DNA of 64,000 bases from Callipepla californica brunnescens (taxonomy: Eukaryota; Chordata; Aves; Galliformes; Odontophoridae): assembly GCA_023055505.1 (NCBI GenBank), contig JALIRH010000026.1:10121591-10185590 (forward strand). Reading direction: 5' to 3'. This document shows positions 35,851-44,870 of this stretch, in pieces (position 1 is the first letter of the stretch; every line of letters starts with the position of its first letter). A model generated the notes under the pieces. That model was given only the letters and a program-made list of their open reading frames with translations. It was not told the origin of the DNA and searched no databases. The translations under genes were made by a program, and so were the position numbers.

Positions 35851-38800
35851 AAAGGGATAATAGAGTGCATTGGACTGTGTGGTTTCTTTGGCCTGGCACA
35901 TCAGAACCACAAAAATATAAGGCATTGGTGGACACTGGTGCACAGTGCACTCTAATGCCCTCAAGTCACCAAGGGACAGAATTAATCTATATTTCTGGGG
36001 TGACTGGGGGTTCCCAAGAGCTGACCAAGTTGGAGGCTGAAATAAGTCTCACTGGTAAAGACTGGCAAAAACATTCTATTGTGACTGGCCCAGGGGCTCC
36101 ATGTATACTTGGTATTGATTACCTCAAAAGGGGATATTTTAAGGATCCCAAAGGGTATCGATGGGCTTTTGGAATAGCTGCTGTGGGTGCAGATAACACT
36201 AAGCAGCTGTCTGCTTTGCCTGGCCTGTCAGAAGATCCGTCTGTTGTAGGGTTGCTACAAGTAGAGGAGCAACAGGTACCGGTTGCTACAAAAACGGTGC
36301 ACAGACGGCAGTACCGCACTAATAGGGATTCCTTGCTCCCCATTCATAACCTGATTCGTCAGCTAGAGAGCCAGGGAGTGATCAGCAAAACTCACTCCCC
36401 GTTTAACAGCCCCATATGGCCAGTGCGTAAAGCCAGTGGAGAATGGAGGCTGACGGTAGATTATCGTGGCCTGAATGAAGTCACACCCCCACTGAGTGCT
36501 GCTGTGCCGGATATGCTTCAACTCCAGTACGAACTGGAGTCAAAAGCAGCCAAGTGGTATGCCACCATTGACATTGCCAATGCCTTCTTTTCAATTCCTC
36601 TGGCCACAGAATGCAGGCCGCAGTTTGCCTTCACCTGGAGAGGCATTCAGTACACTTGGAACCGTTTGCCCCAGGGGTGGAAGCACAGCCCAACCATTTG
36701 CCATGGGTTGATCCAAACTGCATTGGAACAGGGTGGTGCTCCTGAGCACTTACAATACATTGATGACATCATTGTGTGGGGCAATACAGCAGGGGAAGTT
36801 TTCGAGAAAGGAGAGAGAATAATTCAGATCCTCCTGCGAGCTGGCTTCGCTATTAAGCGAAGCAAAGTGAAAGGGCCTGCACAGGAAATTCAGTTCCTAG
36901 GAATAAAGTGGCAAGATGGACGTCGTCACATCCCAACAGATGTGATCGACAAAATTATTGCTATGTCTCCACCCACTAGTAAGACAGAGACCCAAGCTTT
37001 TCTGGGTGTAGTGGGCTTTTGGAGAATGCATGTTCCAAACTATAGTCTCATTGTGAGCCCTCTCTTTCGGGTAACGCGGAAGAAGAATGATTTTGTATGG
37101 GGTCCCGAGCAGCAGCAGGCTTTTGAGCAAATTAAGCAGGAGATAGCCCGTGCCGTGGCCCTGGGGCCAGTGCGGACGGGACAGGATGTAAAGAACATCC
37201 TCTACACTGCTGCTGGAAAGGAAGGTCCCACTTGGAGTTTGTGGCAGAGAGCTTCTGGAGAGACCCGAGGCCGACCCCTTGGTTTCTGGAGTCGAGCATA
37301 CAGGGGGTCTGAGGAGCGCTACACTCCAACTGAGAAGGAAATCTTAGCCGCGTACGAGGGGGTTCGAGCTGCTTCCGAAGTAATCGGTACTGAAGCGCAG
37401 CTCCTTCTGGCACCTCGACTGCCAGTGCTGAACTGGATGTTCAAAGGAAAGGTTCCCTCTACCCATCATGCTACTGATGCCACTTGGAGTAAGTGGATTG
37501 CGCTGATTACACAGCGAGCTCGGATGGGGAACCTCAGTCATCCAGGAATCCTAGAAGTGATCATGGACTGGCCTGAAGGTAAAAAGTTTGGAACAACCCC
37601 AGCAGAGGAGGTATCACGTGCTAAAGAGGCCCCACCATACAATGAACTACCAGACAATGAAAAGAGATATGCCCTGTTCACAGATGGATCGTGTCGCATT
37701 GTGGGAAAGCACCGCAGATGGAAATCTGCTGTGTGGAGCCCCACACGACAAGTTGCAGAGGCCACTGAAGGAAAAGGAGAATCAAGCCAATTTGCAGAGG
37801 TAAAGGCTGTCCAGCTGGCCTTAGATGTTGCTGAACGCGAGAGGTGGCCAGTGCTTTATCTTTACACTGACTCATGGATGGTGGCAAATGCCTTATGGGG
37901 GTGGTTACAGCAATGGGAACAAAATGGCTGGCAACGGAGGGGTAAACCTATTTGGGCTGCTGAACTGTGGAAAGATATTGCTGCCCGAGTAAAGAATATG
38001 GTTGTAAAGGTGCGCCATGTAGATGCTCATGTTCCTAAAAGCCGAGCAACTGAAGAACAACAGAATAACCATCAGGTAGATCGAGCTGCCAAAGTTAAGA
38101 TGGCTCAAGTAGACTTGGACTGGCAACATAAAAGTGAATTATTTTTAGCTCGATGGGCCCATGAGACCTCGGGCCATCAAGGAAGAGATGCAACATATAA
38201 ATGGGCTAGAGACCGAGGGGTGGACTTAACTATGGACGCTATTGCACAGGTTATCCATGACTGTGATACATGCGCCACAATTAAACAAGCCAAGAGGATG
38301 AAACCTCTTTGGGGGGAAGGGCGATGGCAAAAGTATAAATATGGGGAGGCGTGGCAGGTTGATTATATCACCTTGCCACGATCTCGCAATGGTAAACGTT
38401 ATGTGCTCACCATGGTGGAAGCAACCACCGGGTGGCTTGAAACATATGCAGTACCCCATGCTACCGCCCGAAACACCATTCTAGGTCTGGAGAAACAAGT
38501 CCTATGGCGACATGGCACTCCAGAAAGAATTGAGTCAGATAATGGGACTCATTTCAAAAATTCTCTTGTAAGTAATTGGGCCAAAGATCATGGCATTGAA
38601 TGGATTTATCATATCCCCTATCACGCACCAGCTTCTGGTAAGATTGAAAGATACAATGGGTTGCTGAAAACCATGTTGAAAGCAATGGGTGGCGGAACAT
38701 TTAAGCATTGGGAGAAGCATTTGGCAGAAGCCACCTGGTTGGTCAACACTCGAGGATCCATCAATCGTGATGGTCCTGCCCAATCCAGCTCTCTACCTAC

Positions 38801-39008
38801 AGTAGAGGGAGATAAGGTCCCTGTAGTACATGTAAAGAACATGTTGGGCAAAGCAGTTTGGGTACTTCCAGCTTCTGGAAAGGGCAAACCTCTCCGTGGA
38901 ACTGTCTTTGCTCAGGGACCTGGATCCACTTGGTGGGTGATGCAGAAGAATGGGGATGTTCAGTGTGTACCACAAGGGAATTTGATGTTGGGGGAGTGCA
39001 GTCAGTAA
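35826..39008 (+). CDS. retroviral Pol: protease, reverse transcriptase, RNase H, integrase (intact)
   Basis: About 1,060 codons with no stop or frameshift. It has no ATG near its start, and it continues in frame from the preceding ORF across the UAG, so readthrough is the likely route of expression. Residue numbers count from the GTG at 35829. Protease: catalytic DTGA at 35-38 and the later ILGIDYL segment near 93. Reverse transcriptase: roughly 155-400, catalytic Asp 248 (TIDIANAF), LPQGWKHSP near 280 and YIDD at 310-313. RNase H: FTDGS (Asp 619), Glu 657, Asp 681 and Asp 751. Integrase: zinc ligands His 778, His 783, Cys 812, Cys 815 (H-x4-H, C-x2-C), then Asp 845, Asp 904 and Glu 940, with exactly 35 residues between the last two. 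All catalytic residues are present. No dUTPase was recognised and no env follows. The short open frames on the other strand are shadows. Confidence 0.95.
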   Translation, partial: PVPPSQGGERDNRVHWTVWFLWPGTSEPQKYKALVDTGAQCTLMPSSHQGTELIYISGVTGGSQELTKLEAEISLTGKDWQKHSIVTGPGAPCILGIDYLKRGYFKDPKGYRWAFGIAAVGADNTKQLSALPGLSEDPSVVGLLQVEEQQVPVATKTVHRRQYRTNRDSLLPIHNLIRQLESQGVISKTHSPFNSPIWPVRKASGEWRLTVDYRGLNEVTPPLSAAVPDMLQLQYELESKAAKWYATIDIANAFFSIPLATECRPQFAFTWRGIQYTWNRLPQGWKHSPTICHGLIQTALEQGGAPEHLQYIDDIIVWGNTAGEVFEKGERIIQILLRAGFAIKRSKVKGPAQEIQFLGIKWQDGRRHIPTDVIDKIIAMSPPTSKTETQAFLGVVGFWRMHVPNYSLIVSPLFRVTRKKNDFVWGPEQQQAFEQIKQEIARAVALGPVRTGQDVKNILYTAAGKEGPTWSLWQRASGETRGRPLGFWSRAYRGSEERYTPTEKEILAAYEGVRAASEVIGTEAQLLLAPRLPVLNWMFKGKVPSTHHATDATWSKWIALITQRARMGNLSHPGILEVIMDWPEGKKFGTTPAEEVSRAKEAPPYNELPDNEKRYALFTDGSCRIVGKHRRWKSAVWSPTRQVAEATEGKGESSQFAEVKAVQLALDVAERERWPVLYLYTDSWMVANALWGWLQQWEQNGWQRRGKPIWAAELWKDIAARVKNMVVKVRHVDAHVPKSRATEEQQNNHQVDRAAKVKMAQVDLDWQHKSELFLARWAHETSGHQGRDATYKWARDRGVDLTMDAIAQVIHDCDTCATIKQAKRMKPLWGEGRWQKYKYGEAWQVDYITLPRSRNGKRYVLTMVEATTGWLETYAVPHATARNTILGLEKQVLWRHGTPERIESDNGTHFKNSLVSNWAKDHGIEWIYHIPYHAPASGKIERYNGLLKTMLKAMGGGTFKHWEKHLAEATWLVNTRGSINRDGPAQSSSLPTVEGDKVPVVHVKNMLGKAVWVLPASGKGKPLRGTVFAQGPGSTWWVMQKNGDVQCVPQGNLMLGECSQ

Positions 39009-39111
39009 TTCCATGTATATACTTGTATATATATGTTGTGTGTGTGTATATCTAATTCATGTTAATCATTGTTCTTCTGTATGTATCAAGCATGATGTAA
39101 CGATGTGGAAT
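39009..39111 (+). other. short spacer between pol and polypurine tract
   Basis: About 100 nt, AT- and GT-rich (TATA and GTGTGTGT stretches). There is no room for env and no remnant of one. The element therefore passes straight from integrase to the 3' LTR. Confidence 0.8.
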
Positions 39112-39122
39112 AAGGGGTGGAA
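39112..39122 (+). promoter_or_regulatory. polypurine tract
   Basis: AAGGGGTGGAA directly before the TG of the 3' LTR, with a single T. This is the plus-strand primer position of a retroviral element. Confidence 0.85.
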
Positions 39123-39696
39123 TGTCATGGTTTTATGATTTTTGGTTCTGGTATTCCACATCATAACATCATGTATTGCATTAAGAGTTAAGGAGCTAAT
39201 ACTCCAGCTCCATAGATCATTGATAATTCCAGGTATACCTGCCTCAGAAGAGAAGAAGAACTACATTCCCCAGAGGACTTTGCGATGCTTTGTATTTTTA
39301 CGTGTTTTCCGCTCAGAGGGAACAGATAAAAACCCTCAGCGGTCACGGGACACTCTCTTTCCTTCGGGATCGACTCAGCAGTGGGTGCTCGCTGCCGTAT
39401 CGCCTTCAGCGTTAGCGTAAGGCCTTCGGTTTATCGGACACTCTCTCTTGCTCATTTTATTTGATTCATTAGCCTCAATTCCAATTATATTGTATTATAT
39501 TCTGTTATTTTACTTTCTGATATCTTATTTAGTAAATTAGCTTTCCTCCTCAGATCGTTACTGCTGTTTTGTTTCTAGGCCCATCTCCCTTTTCCCTTTT
39601 CCCTTTTTCCTTGCCCTTTCCTGGGGTGTGGGTCCGTGGGTCCCCCGCACCAATCGTCACGGAACCGGGCCGATCCAGCCCGGTAAACCGTTGACA
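39123..39696 (+). repeat. 3' LTR
   Basis: 574 bp, identical in my base-by-base reading to the 5' LTR except C at 39467 in place of A at 34781. It ends GTTGACA and is followed by the right-hand CACCA. It could serve as a promoter reading into the region upstream of OPN4X. Confidence 0.95.
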
Positions 39697-39701
39697 CACC
39701 A
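39697..39701. repeat. target-site duplication, right copy
   Basis: CACCA directly after the CA of the 3' LTR, matching the left copy. Confidence 0.9.
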
Positions 39702-40778
39702 GAAGAACAAAAGGTTGGGAGTGGTTTTAGCCCACGTTTTTTCCCTGGAAACTGAATATTTTTTTGTCCTTTCATAGGCAATGATGAAGCTGGCAGGAAA
39801 AGTTGTGTCTGAGTCCTGGTAACCTATTTCTGCTGGTGGAATAAGGGGATAGGAACAATATCAGCCGTTTTCCCTAAGGGGAAGAAAGTTGGAGGAAAGG
39901 AATAAGGATTAGGCCTGAGTTCCTGTTCCAGCAGGGACCACTGTTATTTACCTTCAGTTTTTCTCTGATTGGCGGCAAGAAGTGGCTTCCATAGATTTGG
40001 CCCTGGCGAAGCAGGAAGAAAAGACAACTGCGTAATGAAATTTCACAATTGGCTAATGTCATGTGCCTTCTGTTAGTGGGATAAAAAGAGTAAAGCTTGC
40101 ACACCTTTGCATTTGTTCCGATTGGGTGATTTGTATATCAGATGTGTCGTAGATAAGCACTAACATATTGTTTTTTTTCCCCGTGCCTTGTGAGCAAACA
40201 GTGAGATATGTATTCTAATCGTGTGATTGAGGCTAAACCCTGAGATTTCTTGAGAAATTTTCTGAGACCTGAACTTCTAAAGTTCTTTCATTAGTAAGAG
40301 AAGATGTCCTGGCCGTGCTAATTCTTTTGTTTTCCTAAGTGATTAAGATGTTTCTGGTGTCGTGTGAAGTATGTCAGACTTCTCAGACATGTCAGAATCA
40401 CAGTCGGACGACTTTGAATGTTTACACTCTAGCTTATAACCATGTGAATTCCCAAATCAATCAGTAGCTATTTAAAACCTGTGTAAGATTAAGCCCTAGC
40501 AAATACAGATTGCTGAATTAGTCAGTTTTGCTCATTAGTGTATGATTAGTTCCTCACTTTCAACGAAACACATTTCTTACCGTGCCCCTGCCATTCAGAA
40601 ATGAGCATGATTGCAAGTTATCTCTTGGTTTTTGACAGCATGCCCTACTCTTGTTCCAACAACAAAACTGGAGATGGTTTTGGATTATTTATTTATTGTG
40701 TGAAATGCCTTTGAAACTCTTCATATTGCCTATTTTCTGTCCTCGGTGAAAGACAGATGGTCTTGATGCAGACTCAGC

Positions 40779-41081
40779 TCAAAGTTGGAGTGTATATTGC
40801 CTCTTGATCAACTGCTGGGCCTGCTTTTGTGCCTGGGTGTTTGCAGTCAATCTCTGCCCCCTCTTTGCCCAGGGAATATAACAAAGAAATCTTGCCATGA
40901 GAGGGGCTACAAGCTTTGAAAGTACCTTGACATGTGGAGGCAGCAGCCCTGAGGAGTGCTCATGAGAATGCCTGAACCAGGCATGGCAGGACTGTAGGAT
41001 GTGCCATAAAGGCTCCAACAGCAGCGCTAACAGAAGAAACACTCTTCCCAACAGCTGCTCAATCCAGATTTCAGCATCCAT
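40779..41081 (-). other. unrecognised 100-codon open frame, minus strand
   Basis: An open frame on the minus strand with a leucine-rich segment (FLLLALLLEPLW) near residues 15-26 and a basic, glutamine-rich C terminus (QAQKQAQQLIKRQ). It starts with the codons that form the edge of the duplicated block at 41060. I do not recognise it. The segment may belong to an unlisted repeat or be chance. No promoter or splice evidence. Confidence 0.2.
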
Positions 41082-41323
41082 TCCTGCTATCTATCCTGGT
41101 AAAAATGCCACTTTTTGCTTCCGTGGGAATGCTGTAAGAGTCAGATAGAATAATTTTGTCGCATGGTAGGTTAATGGCTCTCAATTTGTTAAATTTGCCA
41201 GCTGCTGTGGGAGCCTGTGGAATGGAAGGTGTCATATAAATATAAAAAAGTGTTGTTATTCACCCTGATTGACTCTATTTCCCCCACCCCCCCCACCCCC
41301 CCTTTTTTTTTTTTTTTTTTTTT
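41060..41323 (+). repeat. direct duplication, copy 1
   Basis: Matches 44315-44560 in the same orientation over about 222 bp of unique sequence with five substitutions and one 3-bp indel. In both copies it ends in a C run followed by a long T run. Similarity stops abruptly at CAATCCAG on the left and after the T run on the right. It is not a CR1 or LTR that I recognise. Confidence 0.85.
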
Positions 41324-43773
41324 TGTTAAAAAAAAATATATATTTTTTTTAATGTATTTCTTTCCTGCATTCTCTTCTCTGTTCGGGTGGTTCCTTCAAG
41401 TCCCTAGGGTGGAACTATGGTCATTAGCTCTTTACACTTGGTTATTAACTGCCCTTGCGTTTTTCTGACCTTTGTTTTGTGGTCATTTACCTTTCCAGCT
41501 TCTCTTCTTCTTCCATCTATGTCTTCTGGGACTTATTCCAAGGCAATTTCACCTTCAAGTGCTTTCACTCTGAGTATAAACATGTAAATTTGATTCACAG
41601 TGCTTAGTGAGTCCAGTTTGTCTTGCACTCGATAAATTTACTGTTTTTCTCCATATCCAAGGATTAATTGCAAACTGCTGAAAAAGGATTTGTCCTTCGT
41701 CAAGAATTTCTAATGTGAGTGCATGGAAGAAAGAAGTGAGACAACAGTAAACCTCCAGCTTGAGGCTTAGTTGCTCTTAAATGCTGTCATTCATGGAGCC
41801 AACTCAAACTATCCATCAAAATCCTGTCGGCCTAAACAAGTCTGAAGCTTGAAAAAGTTTGCTTTAGTTGGCATTTAATTTTCTCTTGCCATCCAAATCT
41901 TAGCTTTAATTAGAGTATCTCACACAAAAAGGGGTACTTTCAAGTCCAGAGGTGTTGTGTGTCGTATTCTGATCTCTGAGATATTTCAGCTCCATCTTGC
42001 AGACTCTGGAATGAAGAACAGCATGAGCAGAGACAGCCGTTCCCAGAAAGGTCACAAGAATCACTTCGCATGTCTCTCAACAGTTCACAAAGCATTGTTT
42101 CTCTATTTCTTGAAGTAAGAACAAAGAAAACCCACCTGTGGATATTAGAGGGCTTATCATTTCTTTTAAAAAGACATGGAAAACATATTAGAGGTAAAAC
42201 TTACCATCTGTTAATTATGTTTCTAAGTTGATTCCAAAAGTTCAAAGACGCTATATAGTACTAGAAGTTTGCGTATGACAACCAAATCGTAATTTTGTCT
42301 TTTATAATATAACGTATAAATATTTACTATGTAGGCTTCTTTTTCTTTTTGTTTTTTTTTCCTCCACTGAAGTATGTGCTTTCTGTTCTGGCACAATTGT
42401 CTTTCCATTCTAACATGTTAATCGTGCCTTCAGGATAATAAATGCCAAAGCAAACTTTATTTTGAAATATCAGTCTCCAGTTTAGGAAGTTCTGCATTCT
42501 TTAACATCTCTAGATTGTCTGTAGGCATGCATTGCTATAGTTGTAAGATTTATGTCTGTAGCCAAACGGTTAGTGAAAGAGCAAATGGTAGTGGCTGTTA
42601 CTAAACTTCAGATTTAGCATCCTGCTGTAACAATTGGCTTTCATTACTCTAAACTATCAAATCCCAGGTATCTGGGCTAATTTACAGCAGGCAGAGAAAT
42701 ACATACCCTGCTATCGCCGAATAATAACCGTTCAAAAGTTATAAGGGTTGTTTGTTTTTTTTTTTCAGGTGTAGAAATGTGTTACCCTTCATCTGACTCA
42801 ATTTGGTTTGACTGGACTGCATCAAGAAGGAGATAAACCGTTCTGTTTATTTAGAAGCACCATAAGATGACTATGAAAGAAAAAATCAGGAAAAAAAACC
42901 ATAATGATAGTGTAAGTAAAGGCTGTATTACAAAGTAAATCTATCAGGAATGGGAGAATTGCCCTGGACATCAATATTTCTTAGCGACTGGGAGTGCAAC
43001 ACTCTGTTAGACTGATACTTCTTTTAAATGTTGGATGTGTAATATATAGGTGTGCCAGATTAAGTCCAAACAGATAGAACGTAGACCAGAAAAGAGACTG
43101 AAATGAGCCATGCAATATATCCCAAAGTCTGTGGAGGATGTGTTTTGTGCTTACAGTGACTACTGCTTTCTTCAGGTGCTGGGATGTTTTTGTCTAGGTT
43201 CCTGACCATTGATGATAATCTCTAAATCCTTTGGAGATGGTATTACTTTTTCGTCACACATGGAAGTTCTTTACACAAAGCACAGTTTACTTGGTACTTC
43301 CTGTTTGGAGACTGGACTGCGGAGCACCAGGATGACTATGAGCACTCAAGATGAGAAATGTAAGTGTTGTATGAATCCGTGCTATTTGAAACAATTCTTC
43401 TCATATTTGTGGGAATACTTAGCGTTTGCAATAACAAAACCCTAAATTGGGAATTTAGAAAGATACATAAGGGCAGATGTGCTTTCATGTTTATCGAGAA
43501 GTTCTTTCTTCTTGGTTAAGCAGCACAGATCAAAGGATAGTTTTGTATGTGGCTATCTCTTGTTGTGTCCTGGGGCCATAGGTGCCAGTTGCGTTTCACC
43601 CCGATGCTTCCTCATGAGTAGGGGAGCATTTATAATTTTGTTTTTTTTTATGATCGCAGTTAGCCAGAATTGTAACTATTTTTATATTGTCCTTCTGGCC
43701 AAAGCAGCTTGTTAGAGAATGAGGAACCTAAAGAGAATGCCTTTGCGTCTCTGTGATTTTCATCATATTTCAG

Positions 43774-43825
43774 TGCTTCTGAAGAGCTCAGCTTTACAAA
43801 AGTGACACCAATGAAGTGCTGTGAG
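43774..43825 (+). other. exon-like segment (52 nt)
   Basis: Preceded by a pyrimidine-rich acceptor ending ATATTTCAG and followed by the donor GAG|GTAAGAA. One frame is open across it (ASEELSFTKV...). It does not join in frame to the 21.4-kb exon. It may be a small exon of an unidentified transcript or a decoy. Confidence 0.2.
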
Positions 43826-44314
43826 GTAAGAAATGCCCGTGTCACGCTTTGTGCCATTTCCTTTATTCTCTGCTGTCAGTCAAGCATCCCCATGGCGAGC
43901 AATGCACTGATGCTTGAGTGCTGAGCCATATGTTTGAAGATGGTCAGTTGCTGGGCAGCAGGGATGTTTTATACCCGGACTGCGTTGCTCAACATCTTAG
44001 CAGGAATACAGCTGTGTGTGTCATGTGTGGCTGTCCACCTGTGCCCATCTGTGTGGCTCTGGGCTTCATGGATAGAGCTAACGGTTAGCAAGAAGGAAGC
44101 AGAGCTGGATTTGAACAAGGGGGGCAGCAGAGGGGGCCTGGCTGCTGCTTCCAGCTGCCTAAGGGGGTGGTCAAGGGGAGTCAGAGACAGGCTCCTGGCA
44201 GCAAAAGCATCAGAGGCCGCCGATGCTAGTGACTGTGAGGGAAATCCCTGACAGTGCCCTCCGTCACTGGCTGCCCACACTGCCCACCCGGGGAGCAGGT
44301 ATCGGGCAAGAGCA

Positions 44315-44560
44315 CAATCCAGATTTCAGCATCCATTCCTGCTATCTATCCTGGTAAAAATGCCACTTTTTGCTTCCGTGGGAATGCTGTAAGAGTCAGA
44401 TAAAATAATTTTGTCGCATGGCAGGTTAATGGCTCTCAATTTGTTAAATTTGCCAGCTGCTGTGGGAGCCTGTGGGATGGAAGGTGTCATATAAATATAA
44501 AAAAGTGTTATTCAATCTGATTGACTCTATTTCCCCCCCCCCCTTTTTTTTTTTTTTTTG
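44315..44560 (+). repeat. direct duplication, copy 2
   Basis: Second copy of the block at 41060-41323, 3.25 kb away, about 98% identical outside the homopolymers. It ends in a C11/T run and abuts the CpG-dense block at about 44600, which is not duplicated with it. Confidence 0.85.
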
Positions 44561-44599
44561 GCTGGGAAGTGAGCTCCTCCAGCTGTCCATTCTTTACAA

Positions 44600-44870
44600 T
44601 AAACGTATTTAAAACGTCATCTTGCAATCGTAAGGGCGGCAGCGAGGACGGTCGGGCTGAATAATGGGACGGGTGTTTGCTGGGGGCTTGCGCTGCGGTT
44701 CGATATGCCGCTGGAACTGGCAGACTGGGAGCAGTGGAGGGCTGGCTCAGCCAACGGATCTTTAAATGCTGGCGCTGCAGATGCTCCACGGGATGAGCTG
44801 AGCGTGTGGCGGTCCTGCGGGCAGAAGGGAGATGCTCTCAGCTGAACGTCAGAGGTGCGTACCTGGGGAG
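44600..44870 (+). promoter_or_regulatory. CpG-dense block, candidate promoter or first exon
   Basis: About 20 CpG dinucleotides in 270 bp, in a region otherwise very poor in CpG. There is a TTTAAAT element at about 44760, and a possible donor GTCAGAG|GTGCGT at about 44851. Such isolated CpG-rich patches in bird DNA often mark promoters. It lies about 11.9 kb upstream of the first coding exon of OPN4X, so it could be that gene's promoter or another one's. I cannot see a TSS directly. Confidence 0.4.

Larger units (their letters stand above)
34432..39701 (+). mobile_element. complete endogenous retrovirus with two LTRs, coiled-coil ORF and pol, no env
   Basis: A full provirus bounded by a 5-bp direct repeat, CACCA, at 34432-34436 and 39697-39701. 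Order: 5' LTR, 4-nt spacer, primer-binding site, 205-nt leader ending in a poly-A run, a 195-codon ORF, UAG, pol ORF in the same frame, polypurine tract, 3' LTR. The LTRs are both 574 bp, begin TG and end CA, and differ at one base (A at 34781 versus C at 39467), so the insertion is recent. Pol has no stop or frameshift. There is no env and no recognisable gag capsid or nucleocapsid, so autonomous particle formation is doubtful from sequence alone. A 5-bp duplication and a Lys1,2 primer site are compatible with several retrovirus groups. I cannot assign the Repbase family without a search. A coiled-coil ORF in a chicken LTR element recalls the ENS-1/ERNI family, which is a hypothesis only. Confidence 0.95.

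Noticed and set aside
35571..35870. 99-codon minus-strand open frame over the heptad array
   Set aside because: It is the mirror of the 21-bp repeats; repeats of a length divisible by three keep antisense frames open.
39009..39122. Search for an env remnant after pol
   Set aside because: Only about 100 nt of low-complexity sequence separate pol from the polypurine tract; no coding trace.
43309..43362. Short peptide MTMSTQDEK before a GTAAGT donor
   Set aside because: No pyrimidine tract or convincing acceptor upstream; does not join in frame with any neighbour.
44695..44712. tRNA B-box-like GGTTCGA in the CpG block
   Set aside because: The flanking bases do not complete a B box and no cloverleaf or A box is found.
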